A stretch of 64,000 bases of DNA from Gaiellasilicea sp963745775. Its GTDB lineage: Bacteria > Actinomycetota > Thermoleophilia > Gaiellales > Gaiellaceae. The notes under the pieces were generated by a model. That model had not been told where the DNA came from. It made no database searches and worked only from the letters and a program-made list of their open reading frames with translations. The DNA lies in assembly GCA_963745775.1 (NCBI GenBank), contig CAVUYY010000008.1, positions 620,001 through 684,000 of the forward strand, written 5' to 3'. The position numbers were made by a program, and so were the translations under genes. This document shows positions 19,499-29,193 of the stretch, one piece after another; positions within the stretch are counted from its first letter, which is position 1, and each line of letters begins with the position of its first letter.

Positions 19499-21127
19499 AT
19501 GCCCGAACAGAACCGCGTCCGAGGACTCGTCGATGCCGGCATTGCGCTGACCTCGGAGCTCTCGCTCGACGATCTGCTCCGGAAGCTGACGGAGACAGCC
19601 GCCGCCCTGACCGGCGCCCGATACGCCGCACTCGGCGTGATCGACGCGTCCGGGACGGGGCTCGAGCGCTTCGTCAACACCGGAATCGACGCGGAGACGG
19701 TCGCCCGGATCGGCGAGCTTCCTCGTGGTCGCGGGATCCTCGGCGCCCTGATCACCGACGCCCGTTCGCTGCGGTTGGAATCGATCGCTGACGATCCGCG
19801 CTCGGTCGGATTCCCGCCGCACCATCCGCCGATGCGCGGCTTCCTCGGCGTGCCGATCCTCCTGCGTGGCCGAGCCTACGGCAACCTCTACTTGACCGAG
19901 AAGGTGTCCGGCCCGTTCAGCGCGGACGACGAGAAGCTCGTCGTGACGCTGGCGAGCCAGGCGGCGGTGGCGATCGAGAACGCCCGCCTGTACGAGGCGG
20001 CGACGTCCTGGTCGGAGCAGCTCGAGGCGCTGAACGAGGTCGGGACCGCACTCGCGAGCGAGTTCGAGCTCGCCCGCCTCCTCCAGCTGATCGCCCACCG
20101 CCTGCGCGGGCTGATCGGGGCTCGGATCGTGGCGATCGCACTGACCGGTAGCGACGGGACGCTGCGAGTCGAAGCGGCCGACGGCACCGGCGCCGGGCCG
20201 CTGGTGGGCGTACAGCTCGAGCGCCGAGGCTCGAAGTGCGGGCGGGTGCTCGAGCGGGGAAGCGGCGAACGCGTCGACTCGCTCCTCGACGATCCCGAGG
20301 TCGACCAGGAAGCGACCGGGCGGCTCGGCGCCCGCAGCGGCCTGTACGTGCCTCTCGTCGCGGGTGGGAGGTCGATCGGGGTGATCGTCGCGCACGACAA
20401 GGACGGCGCGGATCCGCGCTTCACCGATGCCGACCTACGCCTGGCCGAGACCTTCGCTCCGCGGGCGGCCGTGGCCGTGGACCTCTCCGCGCGCGTCGCC
20501 CGGGACGCGGTCCGTCGGGTCGTGGAGGCACAGGAGCTCGAGCGGCGCCGGCTGGCACGAGAGCTCCACGACCAGACCGGCCAGGAGCTGACCTCGGTGC
20601 TGCTCGGCCTCAAGGCGGTCGAGGACGCGAAGAGCGACGCGGAACGCGATGAGGCGCTGGCTGCGGTTCGTGAGCAGGTCGTCGAGACTCTCCACGACGT
20701 GCGCCGACTCGCCGTGGAGCTGCGGCCGAAGGCGCTCGACGACTTCGGCCTGGTCGCCGCCCTCGAGCATCTACGTCACACGTTTTCGGAGCAGACCGGG
20801 ATGCGCGTAGATTTCGAGGCACGCATCGGCGACCGGCTCCCGAGCGACGTCGAGACTGCGCTCTACCGGATCGTTCAGGAGGCGCTGACAAACGTCGTCA
20901 AGCACGCCCAGGCGAGCACGGTCAGCATCGTTCTCGCCCGGAGCGCGAGCGCGATCACGGCGGTGATCGAGGACAACGGCAGCGGCTTCGCGCCGGACGG
21001 CGGCAGCGGCGACGGCCTGGGCCTACTGGGGATGGGCGAGCGCCTCGCCCTGCTGGGCGGCAAGCTGAAGCTCGAGTCGAGCCCCGGCGCAGGGACGACG
21101 ATCGTCGCCGAGGTTCCGGTGGGATGA
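19499..21127 (+). CDS. GAF-domain sensor histidine kinase, DevS/NarX-like
   Basis: The 542 residues comprise two GAF domains (about 10-165 and 185-340), a HisKA_3 dimerisation helix with phospho-acceptor His357 in RELHDQTGQE, and a HATPase_c domain ending VIEDNGSGFAPDG... GMGERLALLGG. There is no membrane segment, so it senses a cytoplasmic signal. In mycobacterial DevS/DosT, GAF-A binds haem and senses O2, NO or CO; I cannot confirm a haem ligand here. It overlaps its response regulator by 4 bp (ATGA), and the neighbourhood resembles a hypoxia/dormancy regulon. Confidence 0.9.
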   Translation: MPEQNRVRGLVDAGIALTSELSLDDLLRKLTETAAALTGARYAALGVIDASGTGLERFVNTGIDAETVARIGELPRGRGILGALITDARSLRLESIADDPRSVGFPPHHPPMRGFLGVPILLRGRAYGNLYLTEKVSGPFSADDEKLVVTLASQAAVAIENARLYEAATSWSEQLEALNEVGTALASEFELARLLQLIAHRLRGLIGARIVAIALTGSDGTLRVEAADGTGAGPLVGVQLERRGSKCGRVLERGSGERVDSLLDDPEVDQEATGRLGARSGLYVPLVAGGRSIGVIVAHDKDGADPRFTDADLRLAETFAPRAAVAVDLSARVARDAVRRVVEAQELERRRLARELHDQTGQELTSVLLGLKAVEDAKSDAERDEALAAVREQVVETLHDVRRLAVELRPKALDDFGLVAALEHLRHTFSEQTGMRVDFEARIGDRLPSDVETALYRIVQEALTNVVKHAQASTVSIVLARSASAITAVIEDNGSGFAPDGGSGDGLGLLGMGERLALLGGKLKLESSPGAGTTIVAEVPVG

Positions 21128-21780
21128 CCTCGGTGCGGAGGATCCGCGTCTTGATCGTGGACGACCATGCCGTCGTACGGTCGGGCCTGCGCAAGGTGCT
21201 CGAGTCGGAGCCCGACCTCGAAGTCGTCGGTGAGGCGGGCGACGCCCGGAACGCCGTTTTCCAGACGCGCGCGACCAAGCCCGACGTGATCCTGATGGAC
21301 GTGGTCATGCCCGGAAAGACCGGGATCGAGGCGATCCCCGACGTCCTCCACGACGCACCCGAGGCGAAGATCCTGATCCTCTCGATGCAGGACGACCCCA
21401 GTTACGTGCGCGAGGCATTCGACGCAGGCGCTTACGGCTATGTGCTGAAGGAGGCGGTCGATACCGAGGTCGTCGCTGCAATTCGCGACGTCGCCTCCGG
21501 CGGGCGCTACGTTCACCCGGCGCTCGGGGCACGGATGGTCGCCGCGGACGCGACGGAACGGAAGCGCGCCGAGGAGGATCCGCTCTCCGACCGCGAGCGC
21601 GAGGTCCTTCGCCTCCTTGCTCTCGGTCATACGAACCAAGAGATCGCGACCCAGCTCTACATCTCGGTGCGCACGGCCGAGACGCACCGGGCGCACATCA
21701 TGCAGAAGCTGCGTCTGGAGAGCCGGGCCGAGCTCGTTCGCTACGCGCTCGAGCAGGGTCTGCTCGAGATCGAGAAATGA
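21124..21780 (+). CDS. NarL/DevR-family response regulator
   Basis: The 218 residues have a receiver domain with phospho-acceptor Asp59 in VILMDVVMPG, Lys in the VLKEAVDTEV switch segment, and a LuxR-type HTH (about 150-212: LSDREREVLRLLALGHTNQEIATQLYISVRTAETHRAHIMQKL). It is cotranscribed with the kinase. Regulators of this type bind short palindromes; the TGCGG-N5/6-CCGCA elements in front of neighbouring genes are candidates for its targets (inference). Confidence 0.92.
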   Translation: MTSVRRIRVLIVDDHAVVRSGLRKVLESEPDLEVVGEAGDARNAVFQTRATKPDVILMDVVMPGKTGIEAIPDVLHDAPEAKILILSMQDDPSYVREAFDAGAYGYVLKEAVDTEVVAAIRDVASGGRYVHPALGARMVAADATERKRAEEDPLSDREREVLRLLALGHTNQEIATQLYISVRTAETHRAHIMQKLRLESRAELVRYALEQGLLEIEK

Positions 21781-21986
21781 TCGGGATCGGACCGAGCGGC
21801 CGCCCACGCCGAGCGGAAGCCAGCTCGCCACCCGAGCTCTCGGTTCGCGACGATCGCTTGCGGCGCCCAGGCGAGCTCAGCCAGGTAGCGCATCGCCTCC
21901 CCGACCGCGACCTCTGGCCCTTCATGTCTGGAGCGGGATTCCGAACAACGAGAGGCGGAGCTGCCGCCGAACACCGCCGTCGCGCC

Positions 21987-22451
21987 TCAACCGACCGCCA
22001 GGGGCACAGGCTCCGCAACCGCTGAGGCGCGCACGATGAGCACCGGCCGCTTCGTCTCCCCCAGCACTCCACGTGAGACGCTGCCGAGCAGTGCACCGGC
22101 GATCGTGCCGTGGCCGCGCGAGCCGACGACGATCAGGTCGACGTCGTGCGAGTCGGCGTAAGCGACGATCTCGTCGACGGTGTCGCCGCGGAGCATCACG
22201 GTCGTCGAGGAGACCTCGTACTCCGAGGCGACCGCAGCCGCTTCCTCGAGCACGAGGTGGTCGTGCTCGCTGAGCTCATGCTGGAAGGCGCCGCCGTAGC
22301 CGCCCAAACCAGCGGCCGGGACGACGTCGATCGTCGGGACGACGTGTACGAAGATCAGCTCGGCCGCGTGCTCGGCCGCCAACTCGACGCCGAAGGCAAC
22401 CGCCTCGGTAGAGGAGGGCGAGCCGTCGGTGGTGACGAGGATTCTCTTCAT
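21987..22451 (-). CDS. Universal stress protein (UspA family)
   Basis: The 154 residues have the Usp fold: MKRILVTTDGSPSSTEAVAFG, a central helical insert, and the C-terminal ATP-binding signature GSRGHGTIAGALLGSVSRGVL (G-2x-G-9x-G-S/T type). ATP-binding Usps are prominent members of dormancy regulons. It is divergent from the alcohol dehydrogenase gene across a 286-bp intergenic region with two copies of the repeated palindrome. The 206 bp between its 3' end and the regulator gene hold nothing I can recognise. Confidence 0.9.
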   Translation of the reverse strand: MKRILVTTDGSPSSTEAVAFGVELAAEHAAELIFVHVVPTIDVVPAAGLGGYGGAFQHELSEHDHLVLEEAAAVASEYEVSSTTVMLRGDTVDEIVAYADSHDVDLIVVGSRGHGTIAGALLGSVSRGVLGETKRPVLIVRASAVAEPVPLAVG

Positions 22452-22552
22452 CTTGTCCGTCCTTCGATGGGGTTGTGTTTCGATTGGGTTGTGTGAGACG
22501 GATCATCCGTCCGGGCGATTTCGTGCGGATCCGTGCCGTCGCCGATCCGCAC

Positions 22553-22568
22553 TGCGTACTTCGCCGCA
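22553..22568. promoter_or_regulatory. Palindromic element TGCGTACTTCGCCGCA (copy 1)
   Basis: This element lies between the divergent Usp and alcohol dehydrogenase genes. It matches the better copy at 22642 in 12 of 16 positions, with conserved TGCG...TTC.CCGCA. It is about 100 bp from the Usp start. It is the weaker member of the set. Confidence 0.35.
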
Positions 22569-22641
22569 GAGTTTCGGCCGGCCGGTAGAACCACTGAGCG
22601 AGCGCGCGTGATTCCGCACTTCGCGCTTAGCGCCGGCGCGA

Positions 22642-22657
22642 TGCGGGATTCACCGCA
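22642..22657. promoter_or_regulatory. Palindromic element TGCGGGATTCACCGCA (copy 2)
   Basis: An inverted repeat TGCGG-N6-CCGCA lies 81 bp upstream of the alcohol dehydrogenase start. Related elements precede the copper-oxidase gene (29174) and the 29584-30184 membrane-protein gene (30269). It is a candidate operator for the adjacent DevR-like regulator (inference). Confidence 0.5.
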
Positions 22658-22737
22658 ACGGCACTCAGGGCAGCCCCCGATGCTGTGTGGACGGAGCCGT
22701 CGGACACTGGCTGCACCCAAGCGTAGGAGGCACCCAG

Positions 22738-23832
22738 ATGAAGGCACTCGTGTATCACGGGCCTGATCAGAAGGCATGGGAAACCGTGCCCGATCCGGCC
22801 ATCCAGGAGCCGACAGATGTGATCGTCCGCATCGACACGACCACGATCTGCGGCACCGATCTGCACATTCTCAAGGGCGACGTGGCGGCCGTGAAGCCCG
22901 GGACAATCCTCGGACACGAGGCTGTCGGGACGATCACCGAGCTCGGCTCGGCCGTCACGACGCTCGCCGTCGGAGATCGAGTGCTGGTCTCCTGCATCAC
23001 GGCGTGTGGCCGCTGCAGCTACTGCCGCGAGGCTCACTATGGCCAGTGCACGGGCGGGGGCGGCTGGATCTTCGGGCACCTGATCGACGGGCTCCAAGCC
23101 GAGTTCGCCCGCGTCCCGTTTGCGGAGACCTCGGTCTACAAGATCCCGGAGGAGCTGACGGACGAGCAGGTGCTCTTCCTCGCCGACATCCTCCCGACCG
23201 CGTACGAGGTCGGTGTCCTCAACGGCAAGGTTGAGCCCGGTGACACGATCGCGGTCGTCGGCGCGGGTCCGATCGGTCTCGCCACGATCATGACCGCGCG
23301 CCTGAGAACCCCGGCGAAGATCATCGCGATCGACCTCGCCGACGCAAGGCTCGCGCGCGCGCTCGACTTCGGTGCTGATGTCGTGATCAACAACGGCTCC
23401 GAGGACGCGATCGCCCGGGTCATGGAGCTCACGGGCGGACGAGGCGTCGACGTGGCGATCGAGGCTGTGGGGGTCCCGGAGACGTTCGAGCTCTGCACCG
23501 AGCTGATTCGGGCCGGCGGCCGAGTCGCCAACGTCGGTGTCCATGGCTGCTCCGTCACGCTGCACCTGGAGAAGCTCTGGATCCGCAACGTGCTGATCAC
23601 GACGGGGCTCGTGGACACGTTCACAACTCCCCGCCTGCTCCAGCTGATCGAAGGCGGGAGGCTCGATCCGACGCCGTTCGCGACACACCGGTTCCAGCTC
23701 GACGAGACCATGGAGGCCTATGAGGTCTTCGCCGACGCGGCGACCACGCACGCCCTCAAGGTCGTGCTCTCCGGGCTGCCCGTCGAGCCCCTTAGGTCAG
23801 AGGTGGAGACGCCCGCGGCCGCACGCTCCTGA
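22738..23832 (+). CDS. Zinc-dependent alcohol dehydrogenase, MDR superfamily
   Basis: This 364-residue medium-chain dehydrogenase has catalytic zinc ligands in ICGTDLH and GHEAVG, a structural zinc Cys cluster CGRCSYCREAHYGQC, and NAD-binding VVGAGPIGL. It oxidises or reduces small alcohols/aldehydes with NAD(P). ATG 22738 follows AGGAGG at 22725-22730. Its promoter carries two copies of the regional palindrome, consistent with redox balancing under low oxygen. It converges on the acetate-CoA ligase gene. Confidence 0.92.
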   Translation: MKALVYHGPDQKAWETVPDPAIQEPTDVIVRIDTTTICGTDLHILKGDVAAVKPGTILGHEAVGTITELGSAVTTLAVGDRVLVSCITACGRCSYCREAHYGQCTGGGGWIFGHLIDGLQAEFARVPFAETSVYKIPEELTDEQVLFLADILPTAYEVGVLNGKVEPGDTIAVVGAGPIGLATIMTARLRTPAKIIAIDLADARLARALDFGADVVINNGSEDAIARVMELTGGRGVDVAIEAVGVPETFELCTELIRAGGRVANVGVHGCSVTLHLEKLWIRNVLITTGLVDTFTTPRLLQLIEGGRLDPTPFATHRFQLDETMEAYEVFADAATTHALKVVLSGLPVEPLRSEVETPAAARS

Positions 23833-23843
23833 CGAGGTGAGGC

Positions 23844-23879
23844 GTGGGGGTGGGGCGGCATTCGCGGCCCCACCCCCAC
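23844..23879. terminator. Bidirectional hairpin terminator
   Basis: A 13-bp perfect stem (GTGGGGGTGGGGC / GCCCCACCCCCAC) with a 10-base loop lies in the 54-bp gap between two convergent genes. Confidence 0.7.
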
Positions 23880-23886
23880 TTGACGG

Positions 23887-26545
23887 TCACCAGCTCTTCG
23901 CTCGAGCGGAGAGCTCCGGTCGCTTCACCCGGACTCGGGCGTCGACTGCGACGCAGCGATCCGGGAGCGCGAGAACCGGGTTCAGGTCGAGCTCGGCGAC
24001 GGCTGGGAAGTCCTCACCCAGCCGGGCCAATCGCACGAGGAGGTCGGCGAGTGCCGCGCCGTCGGCGGCCGGCGCGCCGCGAAAGCCACGAACGAGTCGG
24101 CCGGCCTTGCCGCCGTACACGAGCTCGTCGGCGTCGCGGTCGGTGAGCGGCGCGATCCGGAATGCCGCCTCACCGATCAGCTCGGCGAAGACACCGCCGG
24201 GGCCGAAGGCAACGAGCGGCCCGAACACGGGATCCTGGACGACACCCGCCAAGAGCTCGGCGCCCCTCGGAATCATCGGCTGCACGATCACCGGCCCGCC
24301 GATCCGCTCGACTGCGGCTCGCACGGCTTCGGCGTCCGAGAGGTCGAGTGCGATGCCGCCCAGCTCGGTCTTGTGCGCGCCCGGCAACGCGGTCTTGACC
24401 ACGACCGGGATAGCCAAGCTCCTCGGCCGCCGCGACGGCCTCGTCCGGGCCGGACGCGATCCGCTCGTCTACGAGCGGTAGGCCGTAGGCGAGCAAGAGC
24501 TCGCGCGTGTCCGCGGGGGTGAGCCAGACGTCGTCGCCGTCAATCAGCGCCCGGTCGATGACCCGCTCCGCTGCGTCGCGATCGATGCCTTCCAGGGCGG
24601 GAACGGTGCCGTGCGGCTGGCGGAGCCACTCGGCTCGCTGAGCCAGCCGCCCGAGCGCCCGCGCCGCCGACTCCGGGTAGTGGAAGGCGGCGACGGTTGC
24701 GCCATCGCGGCGCAAAGAGGGCGGGATGCCGTCAGCGCTCAAGACGACGGCCAGCACCGGCTTCTCGCTCGTCGAACGCGCAGCGACCTCGTCGACGGCG
24801 TTCGCCACCTCGTCGGCGGTCGCGGTCACGGTCGGGACGAAGAGGACGATCGCCGCGTCGACCTGGGCGTCTTCGAGCAGGAGCGGCAGCGCCGACGAGT
24901 AGGTAGCCGCGGTGGCGCCGCCGAGCATGTCGACCGGATTCGCGACGCTGGCCTCCGGCGACAGGAGCTCGGAGAGAGAGGCACGCGTCTCGTCGCTGAG
25001 GTCGGGCAAGGTGAGACCCGCCGCCTCGCAGGCGTCGGCGCAGAGGATGCCGAGCCCGCCGGCGTTGGTCAGCACCGCGACTCGGCTGCCTTTCGGCTCG
25101 GGTTGGCTCGAGAGGAGTGCGGCGACGTCGACCAGCTCCTCGAGCGACGTCGCGCGGATCACGCCGGCCTGGTGGAAGAGCGCGTTGACCGCCGCATCAG
25201 AGCCGGCCAGGGCCGCCGTGTGCGAGCTCGCCGCCCGCTGGCCGGTCGCGGTCGTGCCGCTCTTGAGCGCCAGGATCGGCTTGGTGCGGGCGACGCGACG
25301 AGCGAGCCGGCCGAAGCGGCGAGGGTTGCCGAACGACTCGACGTACATGAGCACGAGCTCGGTCGCGTCGTCGTCTTCCCACCACTCGAGCAGGTCGTTG
25401 GTGGAGACGTCCGCCTTGTTGCCGATCGAGACGAACGCCGAGAGGCCAAGGCCGCGTGACTCGGACGCCTCGAGGAGGGCGAGTCCGAGCGCGCCGCTCT
25501 GGGAGGAGAACCCGATGTTCCCCGCAGGGGCCGAACGAGCCGCGAAGGTCGCGTTCAGGCTCGGGCCGGCGACGGCGACGCCGAGGCAGTTGGGCCCGAT
25601 CAGCCGCGCCCCCCGCGACCGCACCAGCGCGAGCAGCTGCTCCTGCCGCTCGATCCCCTCGCGGCCGATCTCGGCGAAGCCGGCCGAGATCACAACGAGG
25701 GCGCGGACGCCCTTGCGCAGTGCCTGCTCAGCCGCGCCCAGAACTGCCGCGCCGGGCAGCGTGATCACGGCGAGATCGACCGGGTCGGGGATCTCCTCGA
25801 TCGTCCGGTAGGCGCGAACGCCGGCGACCGGCTCACCATCACGGTTCACGGGGTAGGCGGCGCCGGCGAAGTCGCCGGCGAGGATGTTGCGGAAGAGCTC
25901 GCCGCCGATCGAGCCCCGCCGCTTGGAAGCGCCGACAACGGCGACGCTCCGGGCCTCGAAGAAGGGTCGGAGCGATGCGACAACCGCCTCGTGGTCGCGG
26001 GCATCGACGTGCTCGCGGTACGTCTCGGTCGGCGCGATCGGGAACTGCACTTCGAGCTCGCCGCTCTCGAGCTCGCGCGTCAGCTCGAAGCCGGCCGCCT
26101 CGAAGACGCCCAGCATGGCGCGGTTGTCCGGCAGCACGTAGGCGACGAAGCGCTCGATTCCGACCTCGGCAGCGCGGGCCGCAAGCTGCTCGAGCAGCCG
26201 CGTCCCGATCCCGCGGCCCTGATGCTCGTCGGCGACGGTGAAGGCCGCCTCGGCGAGCTTCGGGTCGCGCAGCCGGACGTAGTTGGCGACGGCGACGACG
26301 CGTTCGCCCTCGTCGTCGACCAGCGCGCCGAGCAGCGCTCCGTGCTCCCGCCAATCCGGCTCGAGCACCGACTCGCCGAGGCGCGGGCTGATCTCCGGGA
26401 GGCCGTGGAAGCGCAGGTAGAGGCTTCGCTGCGAGAGACCGCCGAAGAAGGCCAGCAGCGCCTCCGCATCATCGCGGCCGGGTGGGCGCAGCCGCAGCGT
26501 GCGGCCGTCGCGGAGGATGACGTCGGCGTGTTCTGTGGCGACCAT
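23887..26545 (-). CDS. GNAT acetyltransferase fused to ADP-forming acetate-CoA ligase (one frame break)
   Basis: The N-terminal 170 residues are a GNAT domain (acetyl-CoA motif DEHQGRGIGTRLL). A CoA-binding Rossmann domain (VAVVGASKRRGSIG), a succinyl-CoA-ligase-like domain with phospho-His in SSHTAALAGSD, and an ATP-grasp domain (VVVKTALPGAHKTELGGI) follow. The frame breaks at about 24408, where one extra C in TATCCCGGTC would explain it. Such proteins either interconvert acetyl-CoA and acetate plus ATP or act as Pat-type protein lysine acetyltransferases. The catalytic His is kept, so ligase activity is plausible. Substrate-level ATP from acetyl-CoA would fit the hypoxic neighbourhood. Confidence 0.88.
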
Positions 26546-26608
26546 CGAGTCAGCCTAGATCGAGCGCCACACGTCGGCGGCATCGAGGCTTTTGGTGCGG
26601 AGTCTCGG

Positions 26609-27106
26609 TCAACGTGTCCGCGCTCGCTGCTTCGGCTTCCTGCCACCGGTCGGCCGGCGCTTCGGATGCGGGGCGTTCGTGGCGGCGGCGTAGGCGCGGC
26701 CGCCTCGCCGATGCGAAGGCGCAGGAGCGCCAAGGCGGCGATCGCGGTCGTGATGACGTCGGTCGCGAGGCACCACTGGCAGATCGCTTCGATCACGCTC
26801 ACCTGGATGTAGAGCAGGTAGGCGCTGAAGAGGAACGCCGAGAGCGCGAGGGTGGCCTGGGTCATCCGCGCCCTCTCGCCGCGAAGCAGCGCAGCAAGAA
26901 GCAGGCCCAAGAAGCCCACGAGCCCGAGCCCGGCGACGGGCATGCCGAGCACCTCGGCGTAGGGGGAGCTCTGCACGGTCTCGCAGCCGCCGGTGGTGCA
27001 GACGAGCTCGCCGCCGGTCTCGCGCACGTAGAGCAGATAGCCGGTGATCGCCGCTCCGAGCACGGCGAGCGCGGCGCTGAGCGAGTCGCAGGATGCGCTC
27101 GTTCAT
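26609..27106 (-). CDS. Vitamin K epoxide reductase (VKOR) family membrane protein (frame breaks)
   Basis: Four hydrophobic helices carry the VKOR signature: Cys pair in LVCTTGGCETVQSSPYAEVLGMPVAG and active-site CQWC in VIEAICQWCLATD. VKOR reoxidises DsbA using quinone. Frame breaks are needed near 27088 (after MNERILRLA) and about 26690; the Lys/Arg-rich end KRRPTGGRKPKQRARTR is taken from the last frame. Its ATG overlaps the stop of the DsbA-like gene (ATGA), so the two form a disulfide-bond formation pair. Confidence 0.8.
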   Translation of the reverse strand: MNERILRLAQRRARRARSGDHRLSALRARDRRRARLHHRRLRDRAELPLRRGARHARRRARARGLLGPASCCAASRREGADDPGHPRALGVPLQRLPALHPGERDRSDLPVVPRDRRHHDRDRRLGAPAPSHRRGGRAYAAATNAPHPKRRPTGGRKPKQRARTR

Positions 27107-27833
27107 CGTGCGAGCACCGCCTCGATCGCCGGAACGATCCCCTCCGAATCGAGCGAGTCGACCTGCACGAGTTCCAGCCGGCCGCCCGTCGGGACCGACC
27201 TCGAAGGACGGGGTCGAGCTGACGCCGGCGGCCCGCGCCGCGTCGGCAGCGCGCTCGAGCTCCTGGTCGACCGAGCTTTCCCAGCGGGTCTCGAGGAGCT
27301 TCGTCGCCGTCGAGGCCGGGCAAGGCCGCGGCGATCGAAACGACGAGGTCGTCGGTGACCCAGCCCGCGTTCTCGTGACCCTGGTGCAGGTAGAGCCCGT
27401 GGACGACGTCCCAGAGATGATCTTCCGCTCCGGCGGCGATCGCGGTGCGCAGTGCTTTGTCCGAGTCGGCGCCGATGAAGGCCAGGCCGTGGAAGACGAT
27501 CCGCAGCTTGCCGGTCTTCACGTAGTCCTCGACCAGCGTCGGCATCGTGTCCCGCGCCCACTGGGCGCAGTAGGGGCACTGCAGGTCGGCGTACTCGACC
27601 AGCGTCACCGGAGCCTTCGGCGAGCCGAGAGCCGCGCCACGCTGCTCGATCCCGGCGAAGAGCGACGGCTCGGGCTTGATCGGTGCAGCCGTTGCGTGCG
27701 TGTTGGTTGCGGCGGCCGTCGCCTCGGCGTCGCGGGCGCCGACCTGGCTGGCGCCGATCAGGACGGCGGCGAGGGCGGCGGCAGTGCTCAGGACGACCGC
27801 GTAGCGGAAGCGTGGGTTGCGAAGTCTGTTCAT
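27103..27833 (-). CDS. DsbA-like thioredoxin-fold oxidoreductase, membrane-anchored (two frame breaks)
   Basis: An N-terminal anchor (YAVVLSTAAALAAVLIGA) precedes a DsbA/BdbD-like thioredoxin domain with CPYC in VEYADLQCPYCAQWARDTMP and an inserted helical region (HLWDVVHGLYLHQGHENAGWVT). The frame shifts at about 27310 and about 27195; the middle reads KLLETRWESSVDQELERAAD, then GVSSTPSFEVG with the cis-Pro. ATG 27833 has GAGGA upstream. With the overlapping VKOR gene it would introduce disulfides into exported proteins. Confidence 0.85.
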
Positions 27834-27900
27834 CAAATCGGTCCTCGAGGCCACGAAGACGCAGGAGCCGACCCGCCGGCGGCTCCTGCGCTTCGAGCTG

Positions 27901-29064
27901 TCAGTGGGTCATCGTCCCCTTGGGGTTGCCGACCTTGAGCAGACCGACCTGGCCGAGATCGACGTCCGCGAAGGCGTGGGACACGAACGGATAGAGGCCT
28001 TCCTTGTCGACCTTGACGTCGAAGACACCGCCGCCTCCGGCAGGCACGACCACGGTCTGCACGTTCGTCAGCGGCGGGTTCGTCAGGCTTCCGTCGACCC
28101 AGGCGCGGTCGAGCATCGCGCCGACGACGTGGAAGTTGACGTTGTTCGTCGGCCCGGCGGCCACGACCCAGAACCGGGTCGTCTCGCCCGGCTGCGCGGT
28201 CAGGGGGTGCGTGACGTACTGGTTCGCGTAGCCGTTGAAGGTGACCCAGTCGGGCATTCTCGTGCGGGCCTTGGCGAAGTCGAGCGACGCCGGCTCCTCG
28301 ATCCCGTCGCCGTTCAGGTACCACTCGCTGCCGACGAGCACGTACTCGTTGTCGACGGCCGGCAATGCCTGCTTGGGCTGGACGATGATCGCGCCGTACA
28401 TCCCGTTGGCGATGTGGGCGAGCACCGGCTTCGTGCCGCAGTGGTACATGTAGACGCCGGGGTCGGAGGCGGTGAAGCGGAACTTGATCGAGTCGCCGGG
28501 CGCGACGTCCTTGAAGGCGACATTCGGCGCGATGCGGGCGGCGTGGAAGTCGATCGAGTGCGGGATCGCGCCTCCGTTCGTCAGGGTCATTTCGACCGTC
28601 TGACCCTCGCGCACGTGCACCACCGGACCGGGCGCGCCGTGACCGTCGAAAGCCCAGGTGTTGTACTCGACGCCCGGCGCGATCTCGACGGTCAAGTCCT
28701 TGAGCGTCATCTGCACCTCGACGAGCTCGCCGGCCGGGACAGGCGGGAGGACCGCGTCGTAGGGCTTGTGGGCGGCCGCGAGCTCAGCCGCGTTCTCGGG
28801 GACGACCCCGGCGAAGCTCGAGAGCGGGAGCGCGACATTGTGATCCGCCGCGTGGTCCTGCGCGATAGCCGTGGAATCCGTATCGGAGCCGGCGGCCGGC
28901 GCGTCATCGCGCGCCTCGCGCGCATCCATCCACATCAATAATGCGAAGAAGCCGAGGACAGCAACAAGAAGGCCGAGCAGCACCGCGACGACCTTGGCGA
29001 GCACGCCCGAGTCGGGCTCGACGGGGGGCTGGCGATGATGCCTCGATGCTGGGTATGAAGCCAT
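27901..29064 (-). CDS. Membrane-anchored copper nitrite reductase (NirK)-like protein
   Basis: The 387 residues have one N-terminal membrane helix (about 22-46) and two cupredoxin domains. All NirK copper ligands align by spacing: type 1 His169, Cys209, His217, Met222; type 2 His174, His208, His363. The catalytic pair Asp172 and His312 is also present, with the 51-residue interval between His312 and His363 identical to that of Alcaligenes NirK (255/306). Nitrite reduction to NO is therefore chemically feasible, although two-domain multicopper oxidases are related. The gene is intact. A palindromic element lies 110 bp upstream. Confidence 0.82.
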   Translation of the reverse strand: MASYPASRHHRQPPVEPDSGVLAKVVAVLLGLLVAVLGFFALLMWMDAREARDDAPAAGSDTDSTAIAQDHAADHNVALPLSSFAGVVPENAAELAAAHKPYDAVLPPVPAGELVEVQMTLKDLTVEIAPGVEYNTWAFDGHGAPGPVVHVREGQTVEMTLTNGGAIPHSIDFHAARIAPNVAFKDVAPGDSIKFRFTASDPGVYMYHCGTKPVLAHIANGMYGAIIVQPKQALPAVDNEYVLVGSEWYLNGDGIEEPASLDFAKARTRMPDWVTFNGYANQYVTHPLTAQPGETTRFWVVAAGPTNNVNFHVVGAMLDRAWVDGSLTNPPLTNVQTVVVPAGGGGVFDVKVDKEGLYPFVSHAFADVDLGQVGLLKVGNPKGTMTH

Positions 29065-29173
29065 TGCGGGACTCTCCTTCGGCTGAATGGTTGTCAGTCG
29101 AGGCTAGGTCGGACGCTCCCGTTCAGCCTCCTGGCGAGACCGCAGATCGCGGCGCACCAGGCCGCAGACCGAC

Positions 29174-29189
29174 TACGGGTTTCTCCGCA
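29174..29189. promoter_or_regulatory. Palindromic element TACGGGTTTCTCCGCA (copy 3)
   Basis: This element matches the copy at 22642 at 13 of 16 positions. It lies between the cupin gene and the NirK-like gene, upstream of the latter. One base breaks the TGCGG/CCGCA symmetry. Confidence 0.45.
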
Positions 29190-29193
29190 ACCA

